Shown here: in pieces, positions 32,592-42,386 of the stretch | Position numbering within the stretch: the stretch's first letter is position 1 | Layout: every line of letters begins with the position of its first letter | Origin: Corynebacterium appendicis CIP 107643 | GTDB taxonomy: Bacteria; Actinomycetota; Actinomycetes; Mycobacteriales; Mycobacteriaceae | NCBI RefSeq assembly: GCF_030408415.1 | Contig: NZ_CP046976.1 | Coordinates: forward strand, 1,302,001-1,366,000 | Direction of reading: 5' to 3' | DNA: 64,000 nt | The notes under the pieces: model-generated | Database searches by the model: none | The model's input: the letters and a program-made list of their open reading frames with translations, nothing else | What the model was told of the DNA's origin: nothing | Translations under genes and position numbers: made by a program

Positions 32592-33491
32592 ATGACCTTT
32601 AAGAGCGGTGTGACGCCCTCGGGGCGCGGAGTCAGTACAAGTCGAGGCCCCAGCGGCGGCAGAGGCGGCGGCATGCCGATCATGCTCGGCGGTGGCGGAC
32701 TGGGCACAGTCGTCCTGCTCGTCCTCTACCTACTGCTCAGCAGGGGCGGCGGAATGGGCGGCGGCCCGGCCGAGCCCGGCCAGCAGGCCCAGCGGCAGGG
32801 CGAAAACAACCTCGAGCACTGCAGCACCGAAGGCGCCGTGAACGAGTACGCGGACTGCCGCGCCGCAGCCATGGCGGACTCGCTGAACGCCGTGTGGCCC
32901 TCCGTCCTCCCGGAGCAGGCCGGCATCGAATACGGCGAGCCGGGCCTGCGCCTGTTCCAGAACAGCGTCCAGACCGGATGCGGCAACGCCTCCTCCAGCA
33001 CGGGCCCGTTCTACTGCCCGCGCGACCAGCACATCTACCTGGACACCAGCTTCTTCGACCAGCTCGAGCAGCTCGGCGGAAGCTCCGGTTCCCTGTCTCA
33101 GATGTACGTGGTCGCCCACGAGTGGGGCCACCACATCCAGAATCTCGAGGACACCCTCGGTTTGAGCGACTACAACGATCCGGGCGAGGATTCCGCCGCC
33201 GTCGCCATCGAGCTGCAGGCCGACTGCTACGCCGGCATCTGGGCCTCCCGCGCCGACAAGGGCGATGACGCGCTTCTCGAGCCCATCACCGAAGACCAGC
33301 TCAAGGAAGCCATCGAAACCTCCCGCGCCATCGGCGACGATCACATCCAGGAACAGTCCGGCCGCGACATCAACCCGGATGCCTGGACCCACGGTTCCTC
33401 CGAGCAGCGCCAGCAGGCATTCCTCACCGGTTATAACGAGGGCTCCATGGCCAAGTGCGACACCCTCAACCGCGGCGTCTACAAGGGTTAA
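32592..33491 (+). CDS. ypfJ: YpfJ-like putative neutral zinc metallopeptidase
   Basis: A 299-residue membrane-anchored protein of the zinc_peptidase / YpfJ family. A Gly/Ser/Arg-rich N terminus is followed by a transmembrane helix (GLGTVVLLVLYLLL, near residues 36-49) and an extracytoplasmic domain. The HEXXH motif is VVAHEWGHHIQNLE (near residue 175), and the downstream region AVAIELQADCYAGIWA supplies the third ligand Glu or Asp. Four Cys could form disulfides outside the cell. The start is ATG at 32592; upstream in-frame codons are in the aspS leader. Its substrate is unknown. Confidence 0.85.
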   Translation: MTFKSGVTPSGRGVSTSRGPSGGRGGGMPIMLGGGGLGTVVLLVLYLLLSRGGGMGGGPAEPGQQAQRQGENNLEHCSTEGAVNEYADCRAAAMADSLNAVWPSVLPEQAGIEYGEPGLRLFQNSVQTGCGNASSSTGPFYCPRDQHIYLDTSFFDQLEQLGGSSGSLSQMYVVAHEWGHHIQNLEDTLGLSDYNDPGEDSAAVAIELQADCYAGIWASRADKGDDALLEPITEDQLKEAIETSRAIGDDHIQEQSGRDINPDAWTHGSSEQRQQAFLTGYNEGSMAKCDTLNRGVYKG

Positions 33492-33507
33492 ACCCTCGAT
33501 TCGAGTG

Positions 33508-34275
33508 ATGGCAAACAGCGCTAACCAGGATGGCCCCGGCACGGAACGCGGTCAGGAAACCAGGCCGCGGAACCGCGCCGTGCCGTTCCTCGCCGCCTTC
33601 AACGAGATCGAGGGCTTCCTGCGCTCCGCCTTGGACGCAAAGAAGACCGACAGCTTCAACTGGATGGTCTCCAAAGCGGAGAAACAGCACATCATCACTA
33701 CCGCCCAAGCGAACGACCTCAAGGAATTCGCCAGCCTGCGCAACGCCATCAGCCACGGCGAATACCAGGATTACCGCCCGATCGCCGAGCCCTTGCCGGA
33801 GACCGTCGCGGACATCGAAGCTATCCGCGACCAGCTCCTCAACCCCGCGCTGGCAATCGATGTCATCGGCCACCAGGACGTGATCACGTTCGCGCCCGAC
33901 GAGGACGTCCACGAAGCTCTCGACGCGATCCGCGACACCGGCATCTCCCAGTTCCCCATCTACGACGGCAAGCAATGCATCGGCGTCCTCACGACCAACA
34001 CCATCGCCCGCTGGCTCGCCGATGAACTCAGCGACGACGACTCCATCACCAACTCAAGCATCGAGCACGTGCTCGGCTTCAACGAGCGCAAAGATAAGGC
34101 AGTATTCCTGCCCCGGACCGCCACGGCCACCGAGGTCATCGCCGCGCTCACCGCACCCCAGCGGAAGCAGGTCCTGCCCCGCCTCGCGATCATCACCGAG
34201 CACGGCCACGACAACCAGCATCCCTTGCGCGTGATCACCCCCTCGAATCTGCCCGCGCTCTTCGACGCGGTGTAG
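33508..34275 (+). CDS. CBS-pair protein with a possible N-terminal HEPN-like domain
   Basis: A 255-residue cytoplasmic protein starting at ATG 33508 (GTG at 33505 is adjacent), 16 bases after the metallopeptidase. Residues 25-110 are helical and include SLRNAISHGEY, with Arg78-Asn79-x3-His83 matching the R(N)x3-5H signature of HEPN domains. Residues about 115-250 form a CBS pair: VITFAPDEDVHEALDAIRD, GISQFPIYDGKQCIGVLTTNTIA, then VFLPRTATATEVIAAL. CBS pairs commonly bind adenine nucleotides. The HEPN call is inferred from the motif alone. Confidence 0.7.
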   Translation: MANSANQDGPGTERGQETRPRNRAVPFLAAFNEIEGFLRSALDAKKTDSFNWMVSKAEKQHIITTAQANDLKEFASLRNAISHGEYQDYRPIAEPLPETVADIEAIRDQLLNPALAIDVIGHQDVITFAPDEDVHEALDAIRDTGISQFPIYDGKQCIGVLTTNTIARWLADELSDDDSITNSSIEHVLGFNERKDKAVFLPRTATATEVIAALTAPQRKQVLPRLAIITEHGHDNQHPLRVITPSNLPALFDAV

Positions 34276-34303
34276 CTCGCCGATACTCGCCGGCCTAAGC
34301 TCT

Positions 34304-34405
34304 GGTGAATCTGTTTACATTTCGGCCGCGCGCCGCCAAACACCGAAACGCGCGGTCCAGTACTTATAAACTTCCCAACATATGGGCAATGTAAACAGAT
34401 TCACC
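34304..34405. repeat. Long-loop inverted repeat between convergent genes
   Basis: Perfect 18-bp arms GGTGAATCTGTTTACATT (34304-34321) and its complement (34388-34405) flank a 66-base centre between the CBS gene and the DUF624 gene. The centre holds two overlapping alternative dyads: CCGCGCG (34326-34332) with CGCGCGG (34349-34355), and TTTCGG (34320-34325) with CCGAAA (34343-34348). No U-tract marks a standard terminator. It could be a miniature element, a structured RNA or a bidirectional end signal. Confidence 0.7.
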
Positions 34406-34437
34406 GGCTGAGCCGACCCCCACCAGAAACCTGGACC

Positions 34438-35109
34438 TCAGTCCCCTAGCTCCTGCCCCAGCGGCGCCGCCAGCACGAGCCGCACGAGGTACAGCGCCAC
34501 CGCGGGCACGAAGAAGAACACCAGCGGCACAGAGAAAGCGACCGGCAGTGTGACGACGACCCACACCGCCCCGGCCACCACCGCGACCGCGATCAGCGTG
34601 CGGCCGAGGAACCGGAATGTGTGCTGGATCGACAACGCCGCGAGGTGTTTGAAGCTGAGTGCCGCTGAATTCCTATTGCCCGCAGAACCGGGGGCACCCG
34701 ATTCAACAGATCCGACCGACGCCAGCGCGAAGAACCACACGCTGATCCCGGCGATAATGAACGCCCCGGCCAAGGCGAGCGCTTGAATGAGGGTGAGTGC
34801 GAAGCCATCCACCCCTGCCTGGAAGACGACGAACTGCTGGTAGGTTAGCAGCGCGACCGCAGCCAACAACAACGCCCAATAGATGGAAGCAGCTCTCCAC
34901 CGCACCGTGAGTTGGCGGATGAACATCAAGGCGTAGCGGGAGCCGCGACCCTGCGCCATCTCCCCCACCACGACATTGGCGGCGCGCCAGGCGGCGCCGC
35001 CGGTGACCACCGGCAGGGAGGTCACCACCAGCAGCATGTTCAGGATCACGATGTCTGCGAGCAGCGTGAACGCCGCCATGAACTTCGAGTCGGGGTGGAA
35101 AAACTGCAT
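34438..35109 (-). CDS. DUF624 / YesL-like membrane protein
   Basis: A 223-residue integral membrane protein with about five transmembrane segments: LLADIVILNMLLVVTSLPVVTGGAAW at the N terminus (the family signature), then ALLLAAVALLTY, LALAGAFIIAGISVWFF and two more near the C terminus. DUF624 genes typically accompany CUT1 carbohydrate ABC transporters, as here: it lies 28 bases downstream of the second permease and ends the operon. Its biochemical role is unknown. The start is ATG at 35109. Confidence 0.8.
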   Translation of the reverse strand: MQFFHPDSKFMAAFTLLADIVILNMLLVVTSLPVVTGGAAWRAANVVVGEMAQGRGSRYALMFIRQLTVRWRAASIYWALLLAAVALLTYQQFVVFQAGVDGFALTLIQALALAGAFIIAGISVWFFALASVGSVESGAPGSAGNRNSAALSFKHLAALSIQHTFRFLGRTLIAVAVVAGAVWVVVTLPVAFSVPLVFFFVPAVALYLVRLVLAAPLGQELGD

Positions 35110-35137
35110 ATCTGTTCTGAGGTCTAACCCCTAACCG

Positions 35138-36058
35138 TTAGCCCTTCACCGCACCGGCGGCGACGCCCTCGATAATGTGCTTCTGCGCCGAGATGTAGAA
35201 GATGATGATCGGGGTGATCGCCAGCACGAGCATGGCCATCATTGCGCCCAGGTCGCGGTCGCCTTGCGAGCCGATGAACTGCTGGATCACGACCGGAATC
35301 GTGCGGTACGGGGTGGACAGGCCAATCACGAGGTATGGCAGGAGGTAGTCGTTCCAGATCCACATCGCATTCAGGATCGCCACGGTGATCGCGGTCGGCT
35401 TGAGCATGGGCAGGACGACGCGGAAGAAAGTCGTCAGCGGGGAGCAGCCGTCAATATGCGCCGCTTCCTCGATCTCAAGCGGAATGGACTTGATGAAGCC
35501 AGAGAACATGAACACGGACAGCCCGGATCCGAACCCGAGATAGAGCACGACCATGCCCAGCGGGTTCGCCAGACCAAGGCGGTCGGCGATGACCACAGTC
35601 GGGAACATGACCATCTGGAACGGGATGACCATGGAGAACACGAACGCGTAGTAGAGGGCGCTCGTCCACCAGGTCTTCACACGCGTGATGTAGTACGCGG
35701 TCATCGCAGAGAAGAACACGACCGCGACAACGGAGCTGATCGTGATCACGAAGGACCAGACGATCGCCCACCCGAAACCTTCGCCTTGCACCCCAGTCAC
35801 ATAGTTGGTCAGCCCGGCCCACAGCTCACCCGTGGGCAGGGCGAACGGGTTCGTGGAGATAGCGAAGCGGTCCTTGAACGAGTTCAGCAGGATGAACGCG
35901 ATCGGACCGAGGAAAACGACGGTGAGGAAGACCAGCACCGCGTAGATGAGGCCCTTGGAGCCGCCCGACACGGTCGATTCGTCCCCGGCCTTTTGCTTTT
36001 TGCTTGTCGACGGCACGTTCCGGGCCGCCGTGTCAGCCGCTTTAATACTGGTAGTCAT
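35138..36058 (-). CDS. Carbohydrate ABC transporter permease (MalG/UgpE type, CUT1)
   Basis: A 306-residue inner-membrane permease with six predicted transmembrane helices after a 35-residue hydrophilic N terminus. The EAA loop that docks the ATPase reads EIEEAAHIDGCSPLTTFFRVVLPMLKPT near residue 205. It forms the transmembrane channel with the MalF-type subunit encoded immediately upstream (3-base gap). The C terminus IIEGVAAGAVKG matches MalG-family endings. The transported sugar is not determinable from the sequence. Confidence 0.93.
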   Translation of the reverse strand: MTTSIKAADTAARNVPSTSKKQKAGDESTVSGGSKGLIYAVLVFLTVVFLGPIAFILLNSFKDRFAISTNPFALPTGELWAGLTNYVTGVQGEGFGWAIVWSFVITISSVVAVVFFSAMTAYYITRVKTWWTSALYYAFVFSMVIPFQMVMFPTVVIADRLGLANPLGMVVLYLGFGSGLSVFMFSGFIKSIPLEIEEAAHIDGCSPLTTFFRVVLPMLKPTAITVAILNAMWIWNDYLLPYLVIGLSTPYRTIPVVIQQFIGSQGDRDLGAMMAMLVLAITPIIIFYISAQKHIIEGVAAGAVKG

Positions 36059-36061
36059 GGT

Positions 36062-36907
36062 TTATGCCTCCACTTCCCTGCTGCGCGTGGCGCGCAGCTG
36101 GAACATTGCGATGACGACGACAACGACGACGAAGATGACTGCCTTCGCCTGGCCGACGCCCTCGGCGCCCACTCGGTTGAACATGGTCTTGACGATGTTG
36201 AGGGCGACCATTTCGGTCTGGCCGCCGGGAGCGCCGTCGGTGAGCGCCAAGTTCTGGTCGTAGACCTTGAACGTGTTCGACAGCGTCAAAAACAGGCAGA
36301 TGGTGATCGACGGCATCATCAGCGGGATGGTCACATGCCGAAGCTGCTGCCACTTGGACACGCCGTCGATCTGTGCGGCCTCGATGAGTTCCGGCGGAAC
36401 ATTCTGCAGGCCGGCGATGTAGATGATCATCATGTAGCCGATCAGCTGCCAGTTCATCAGCATGATCAAGCCGGCGTAGCCGAAGCGCCAGTCGGCGGAG
36501 ATCGTGGTCTCGTAGTTGGCCAGCACCGCGTTGATCATCGACTGCCAGGTGTAGCCCAGCACGATGCCGCCGATCAGGTTCGGCATGAAGAAGACCGTGC
36601 GGAAGAAGTTGGTGCCGCGCAGCTTGCGGGTCAAGATCCACGCGATCGCGAAAGCGATGACGTTGACGGTGATGATGGACACCACTGCCACGAGGATGGT
36701 GAACAGCAGCGCGGAGACGAACCCCTCGCGCTCGCTGAACACGCGGGCGTAGTTGTCCAGGCCGACCCAGGTGGCGTCGGTGATGGTGGTGAATTCCGTG
36801 AATGATAACGCGGTGCCGACGATGAACGGCACGAAGAACGCGATGCCGAATGCGAGGAGCGTCGGCAGCACGAAGATCGGGAAATATTTCTTCAGTGTCT
36901 GTTGCAT
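36062..36907 (-). CDS. Carbohydrate ABC transporter permease (MalF/UgpA type, CUT1)
   Basis: A 281-residue permease with six transmembrane helices, beginning YFPIFVLPTLLAFGIAFFVPF. The EAA loop reads ELIEAAQIDGVSKWQQLRHVTIPLMMPS (near residue 190), contacting the ATPase. It pairs with the MalG-type subunit downstream and receives substrate from the lipoprotein encoded 31 bases upstream. The start is ATG at 36907; size and topology are typical of UgpA-like rather than the longer enteric MalF proteins. Confidence 0.93.
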   Translation of the reverse strand: MQQTLKKYFPIFVLPTLLAFGIAFFVPFIVGTALSFTEFTTITDATWVGLDNYARVFSEREGFVSALLFTILVAVVSIITVNVIAFAIAWILTRKLRGTNFFRTVFFMPNLIGGIVLGYTWQSMINAVLANYETTISADWRFGYAGLIMLMNWQLIGYMMIIYIAGLQNVPPELIEAAQIDGVSKWQQLRHVTIPLMMPSITICLFLTLSNTFKVYDQNLALTDGAPGGQTEMVALNIVKTMFNRVGAEGVGQAKAVIFVVVVVVIAMFQLRATRSREVEA

Positions 36908-36938
36908 GATGTGATCCCTCGGTTACTCCCTGCTCCGC

Positions 36939-38282
36939 CTAGTCCAGCAAGGCGATCTGGTTGGCCATCTCGTAGTTCCAGTCTTCTTTGAGCCTGTTCA
37001 CCAGGTCCTTCCACTCCATGTTGCCGTTGGCGTACTGGGCGAGGTTCTGGCCGTAGAGGTCGCGGAACTGCTGGTTGGGGCTGTACTGGAAATCCCACGG
37101 AAGTGCTTCCTGTTGCGGGTTTGTGAGAGCTTCGTGCACCTGCCGCGCCAGCGGGTCGTTCGGAACATCTTCGGCGCCGTAGTTTTGGAACGGGGCGATG
37201 AAGCCGAGTTCGTTGACGACGAGTTCCTTGCCGCGCTCGGACAGGAACAGCCAGTCCAAAAAGTCGCGGGTGGCCGCCTGGTCTTCCTCGCTGGCTTTGT
37301 TGTTGACGGCCAGGAAGTTCTCGGTTCCGACGTTGAGCCCCACGTTTTCCTCGTTGGGCAGGCCCATGTACATGGGCATGAACTTGATCTTGTCTTCCTT
37401 GACTACGTTGCCGCCTTCGCCGGAGATCTGGCCCCAGGCCCAGTTGCCGTTCTGGACCATCGCGGCCTTTCCGGTGGCGAATTCGGCCATGGAGTCGGAC
37501 ACGGCGCGTGCCGAGGCCAGGCTGGGCTTCACCGTCGAATTCTGCAGGTACAGGTCGAACAGGTTCCGGTACTGCTCGCCGTAGGTGAACTCCAGATCCG
37601 CCATGTCGGAGAAGTCCTGGATGTCGCGGTCGACGATCTCGTAGTGGAGCGGGCCATTCATCAGGTGATTGGTCCAGCGCCACTCTTCTCCGGCGCCGAG
37701 CGATGTCGCGGCGAACACGCCCTGGATTCCGAGCTCGTCCTTGCGGGCCTGCATGTCCTCAGCGACTGCTTTCAGCGTGTCGAAGGAATTGATCTCGTCG
37801 GTGGAGGCAGCCTTCGCGCCCGGCAGCGCGAAGTATTTCTCCAAGATCTCTTCGTTGTAGAGAATGCCGAAGCCTTCCATAGCGAACGGAACGCCCACGA
37901 CCCTGTCCTGGTCATTGGTGATCGGTTGGGCGTCTTCCTGCAGAGCCTTGGTGACGTCGTAGTCCGTCATGTCGGCCAGGTAGTCCTTCCAGATGCCGTA
38001 GCCTTCCTGGCCGTTGATCTGGAACAGCGTGGGAGCATTCGACTTGGCCATCTCGGCCTTCAGCGTCTGCATGTAGGAGCCGGATGCGGCGGTGACCACT
38101 TTGACCGGAACGCCGGTCTCAGCGGTGTATTCCTCGCCGATCTTCTCGAAGGCTTCAGCCTGCTCCGGCTTGAAGTTCAGGTAGTACACGCTCGGGCCGC
38201 TGTTCTGCCCGCACGCGGTGAGCAAAGTGGCGCTCAACCCGACCGCGGCGACGGCCGCTAGTGCACGGGTGGTGGATTGCAT
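36939..38282 (-). CDS. Extracellular carbohydrate-binding lipoprotein (CUT1)
   Basis: A 447-residue solute-binding protein of family 1. ATG at 38282 (GAGG 9 bases upstream) gives the signal TTRALAAVAAVGLSATLLTACG with the lipobox Cys; a TTG at 38297 is in frame. The mature part has VYYLNFKPEQAEAFEKIGEEY, a sugar-binding cleft with YGIWKDYLADMTDY, and GNWAWGQISGEGG. It captures sugar outside the membrane for the two permeases encoded downstream. The upstream DUF4032 gene ends 11 bases before the ATG. Ligand unknown. Confidence 0.92.
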   Translation of the reverse strand: MQSTTRALAAVAAVGLSATLLTACGQNSGPSVYYLNFKPEQAEAFEKIGEEYTAETGVPVKVVTAASGSYMQTLKAEMAKSNAPTLFQINGQEGYGIWKDYLADMTDYDVTKALQEDAQPITNDQDRVVGVPFAMEGFGILYNEEILEKYFALPGAKAASTDEINSFDTLKAVAEDMQARKDELGIQGVFAATSLGAGEEWRWTNHLMNGPLHYEIVDRDIQDFSDMADLEFTYGEQYRNLFDLYLQNSTVKPSLASARAVSDSMAEFATGKAAMVQNGNWAWGQISGEGGNVVKEDKIKFMPMYMGLPNEENVGLNVGTENFLAVNNKASEEDQAATRDFLDWLFLSERGKELVVNELGFIAPFQNYGAEDVPNDPLARQVHEALTNPQQEALPWDFQYSPNQQFRDLYGQNLAQYANGNMEWKDLVNRLKEDWNYEMANQIALLD

Positions 38283-38293
38283 TGGGGTGTACC

Positions 38294-39631
38294 TCAATCG
38301 TTGTTGTGTGGGTGAGTGGGGTCTAGGGGTTTTTCAGAGCCGTTGGCGGTTTCGGAAATATCGTGGCTGTCAGCGGTGTAGATCCGCGCCTCGTCGGGCC
38401 GGTCGGGCAAGATGGTGCGGAAATACGATTCGGCGGCTTCGTCGAGACGCACGTAGCGGGCTTCGTTCTCGGAGATGAACCAGCGGTGGTCGAGAATCTC
38501 GTGAAAGACCTGCGCGGGCTCGAGCTTCGCGCGCAACGCCGGCGGGGTGAGCGCCACGACCGGCTCGTAGCGGTTCACCAGCCAGTCGAGGGCGACATCT
38601 TCCGACGACATCTCGCCGTCGTAGTGGAGAGCGCGGTAGACCTCCATCTCGCCCAGCAGACGCTGCGCCTGCCGGTCCTGGACGTCCAAACCTGTGAGCT
38701 GCTTGAGCTTGCGGCGGTGGAAGCCGGTGGAGAAGACAGCCGGTTCGATGCTCACGCGGTAGATGTCGACGTTGTTCCCAGTCGGGTTGCCCTCGTCGTC
38801 GCGTGCCTGCCTGGTTTCGTGGCTGATCTCCGTTTCACCGATATCGAAGCCCAGAGCCTGGATCTTCTCGATGTGCTCCGCGATCTGTCCGAACGCATCG
38901 CCCTCGACGACCAGCTCTTCGGTCATGAGGCCCCACAATTCGTGGTAGATCTCATCCACGGCGTTGCCGAGGGAGATGACGTCCACGTCGGTGTCGATAA
39001 GCCCGCCAGCTTGAAGGTCCATGAGCTCGCCGATGATGTTGACGCGGGCGACCTCGACGTCGTAAAGCCTGCGTCCTTTCGACAGCGGCTCGTGAAACTC
39101 GCCCGTTTCGGCGTCGACGAGGTACGCCGAAAACTCGTCGGCGTCGCGGCGGAAGAGAGTGTTGGACAGCGACACGTCGCCCCAGTAGAAGTTCAGCAGG
39201 TGGAGCCTCACGAGCAGCACGGCTAGCGCACGGATCAGCTTGTTGACTGTCTCGGGGCCGAGGGCGCGGCTGAACACGTCGCGGTACGGCAGGGAGAACT
39301 CGAGGTGCTCCGTGACCAGGCACGGGGCGAGCTCCTCATCGCGCGCGTCATCGGTGCGGTGCGCGATCACCGCGACGGGCTTGACGCACGGCACGTCGAG
39401 GTCGCGCAGCTTTTTGAGTGTGCGGTACTCGTGGTACGCGACAGATTCACCGATCTCCTTGATCGCCAGCGCCATTCCGCCCGCGGAGATGAGCCGCACC
39501 GTGTGGCGCGAAATGCCCCGCGGGTAGGCCGCGAGCAGCTCGTCCGGCCAGTCCTCGAGGGGAAGCGCCCACGGCAGGCTCAGCAGCACTTCGGCGTAAG
39601 CCGGCGACTGGACACTCATCTTCTCGGACAT
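38294..39631 (-). CDS. DUF4032 protein, protein-kinase-like fold
   Basis: A 445-residue cytoplasmic protein starting MSEKMSVQSPAYAEVLLSLPW; the open frame beyond 39631 is a shadow of the ATPase gene. The N-terminal half resembles a kinase: ALAIKEIGESVAYHEYRTL (Lys and Glu of an N lobe), FYWGDVSLSNTLFRR (catalytic Asp and Asn) and AYLVDAETGEFH (metal Asp in place of DFG). The C-terminal half is DUF4032. It sits between the transporter ATPase and binding protein genes. A substrate is not known; kinase activity is an inference from motifs. Confidence 0.75.
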   Translation of the reverse strand: MSEKMSVQSPAYAEVLLSLPWALPLEDWPDELLAAYPRGISRHTVRLISAGGMALAIKEIGESVAYHEYRTLKKLRDLDVPCVKPVAVIAHRTDDARDEELAPCLVTEHLEFSLPYRDVFSRALGPETVNKLIRALAVLLVRLHLLNFYWGDVSLSNTLFRRDADEFSAYLVDAETGEFHEPLSKGRRLYDVEVARVNIIGELMDLQAGGLIDTDVDVISLGNAVDEIYHELWGLMTEELVVEGDAFGQIAEHIEKIQALGFDIGETEISHETRQARDDEGNPTGNNVDIYRVSIEPAVFSTGFHRRKLKQLTGLDVQDRQAQRLLGEMEVYRALHYDGEMSSEDVALDWLVNRYEPVVALTPPALRAKLEPAQVFHEILDHRWFISENEARYVRLDEAAESYFRTILPDRPDEARIYTADSHDISETANGSEKPLDPTHPHNND

Positions 39632-39665
39632 GGTCTGCTCACCTCGCAGCGCTCGACGGCGGCGC

Positions 39666-40784
<1,119 letters not shown>

Positions 40785-40829
40785 GTGCATCTCCTCTTCT
40801 GGCAGGCGCGAACCGTCCGGCATTCTGTT

Positions 40830-40862
40830 TTCGAACCTTAGACTTTTGGTTCAAACCTAAGA
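40830..40862. promoter_or_regulatory. Candidate operator: paired 13-bp direct repeats upstream of the sugar operon
   Basis: TTCGAACCTTAGA (40830-40842) and TTCAAACCTAAGA (40850-40862) agree at 11 of 13 positions and start 20 bases apart, about two helical turns. The same stretch also reads as an imperfect palindrome with CTTAG/CTAAG ends. It lies 46 bases upstream of the ATPase start and 87 upstream of the serine dehydratase start, so it could control either. No regulator gene is adjacent. Confidence 0.5.
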
Positions 40863-40913
40863 ATGACCCTAACACCGGAAGCGCCCGGCAAAAAGATTGC
40901 CCGGTTAGGGGGT

Positions 40914-40942
40914 TTGTGCCCCCTTACCCCCGCGTTTACCCT
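40914..40942 (+). promoter_or_regulatory. Promoter of L-serine dehydratase, probably leaderless
   Basis: TTGTGC (-35, 40914-40919), a 17-base spacer, and TACCCT (-10, 40937-40942). The ATG at 40950 follows after 7 bases, so transcription should begin at or within a base of the start codon. No Shine-Dalgarno is present. Confidence 0.7.
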
Positions 40943-40949
40943 CGGGTGC

Positions 40950-42377
40950 ATGAGTTCGCACCGCGTCAGCGTCATTGACCTGTTCAGCATCGGCATCGGC
41001 CCGTCGTCATCACATACCGTGGGGCCGATGAGAGCCAGCGCCACCTTCGTCGAGAAGCTCGGCCAGCTTCCCGCGGAAGTTCACGTTGAGCTGCGCGGAT
41101 CCCTCGCCGCGACCGGCGTCGGCCACGGCACGGACCGCGCTTTACTCCTCGGACTGGTCGGCTATACTCCCTTGACCACAGACCAGACCGTCGAGCCCGT
41201 CCCCGGCACCCCTATTCCCGCCCACGGCACGATCTCCGGCCCCGACGGAACCGTCGCCTACGAGCTCACCTTCAACCCGAAACCCGTCGCCGAGCACCCG
41301 AACTGCCTCATCTTCGATGCCTGGGACGCCGACGGCACCCGCCTGGCCAGCCGCACCGAGTACTACTCTGTCGGCGGCGGATTCATCATGGACCGCGCCG
41401 AGATGAGCGAGGCCGACGAAGAGGGCGCTAGCACCGGCATCGCCGCCGCGGCCGCTGCCGCCGAGCCTGATGAAAATGCTCCGGGCGACGGCACTTACTC
41501 CTACGATTCCTCCGCCGACCTGTTGGCCGTCTGTGAACGCACCGGACTGAGCATCGCCCAGGTCATGGCCCACAACGAGGAAATTCTGCGCGGTAAAACC
41601 GAGTACACCACCCACCTCGACGAAGTCTGGTCCGTCATGCAGGAATGCGTGAAAAACGGCATCACCACCGACGGGTCGCTGCCCGGCGGCCTCAATGTCC
41701 GCCGCCGCGCTCCCCGCATGCACGCCATGCTCACCAGTGAGCAGCAGCGCCACAACTCCGAGGGCCTCGACGCGATGGAGTGGGTGAACCTCTACGCCCT
41801 CGCCGTCAACGAGGAGAACGCCGCCCACGGCCGGGTCGTCACCGCCCCGACCAACGGCGCCGCCGGAATCATCCCGGCGGTCATGCACTACTGCCGCGAC
41901 TTCACCGCCGATTTCACCCCGGAACGCGCACGCGAATTCCTGCTCACCGCCGGCGCGGTTGGCGCGATCATCAAGACCAACGCCTCCATCTCGGGTGCCG
42001 AGGTTGGCTGCCAGGGCGAAGTCGGCTCCGCCTCCGCCATGGCCGCCGCCGGCATGTGCGCCATCCTCGGCGGAACACCTGCCCAGGTGGAAAACGCCGC
42101 CGAGATCGCCCTCGAGCACAATCTCGGTCTCACCTGCGACCCCGTCGGCGGCCTGGTCCAGGTCCCCTGCATCGAGCGCAACGCCATCGGCGCCGTCAAA
42201 GCCATCAACGCCGCACGACTGGCCAAATGGGGCGACGGCACGAATATCGTCTCCCTCGACGACGCCGTCGAGACCATGGCCGCCACCGGCCGCGACATGA
42301 TGACTAAGTACAAGGAGACCTCCGTCGGAGGGCTCGCCGTCCAGCTCGGCTTCCCGGTGAATATCACCGAGTGCTAG
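40950..42377 (+). CDS. sdaA: L-serine dehydratase (L-serine ammonia-lyase), single-chain iron-sulfur type
   Basis: A 475-residue enzyme converting L-serine to pyruvate and ammonia with an oxygen-labile [4Fe-4S] cluster. The N-terminal beta domain starts [22 protein letters not shown]; the alpha domain has [35 protein letters not shown] and [18 protein letters not shown], with Cys residues suited to the cluster. An Ala-rich insertion (about residues 160-175) lies between domains. It is expected to feed serine into central metabolism. It ends 9 bases from the convergent hisS stop. Confidence 0.95.
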   Translation: MSSHRVSVIDLFSIGIGPSSSHTVGPMRASATFVEKLGQLPAEVHVELRGSLAATGVGHGTDRALLLGLVGYTPLTTDQTVEPVPGTPIPAHGTISGPDGTVAYELTFNPKPVAEHPNCLIFDAWDADGTRLASRTEYYSVGGGFIMDRAEMSEADEEGASTGIAAAAAAAEPDENAPGDGTYSYDSSADLLAVCERTGLSIAQVMAHNEEILRGKTEYTTHLDEVWSVMQECVKNGITTDGSLPGGLNVRRRAPRMHAMLTSEQQRHNSEGLDAMEWVNLYALAVNEENAAHGRVVTAPTNGAAGIIPAVMHYCRDFTADFTPERAREFLLTAGAVGAIIKTNASISGAEVGCQGEVGSASAMAAAGMCAILGGTPAQVENAAEIALEHNLGLTCDPVGGLVQVPCIERNAIGAVKAINAARLAKWGDGTNIVSLDDAVETMAATGRDMMTKYKETSVGGLAVQLGFPVNITEC

Positions 42378-42386
42378 CCGGGCTCG

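Noticed and set aside
42378..42386. Terminator between sdaA and hisS
   Set aside because: The two stops are 9 bases apart and no stem with a U-tract is visible; nearby GC-rich complementarity is weak.
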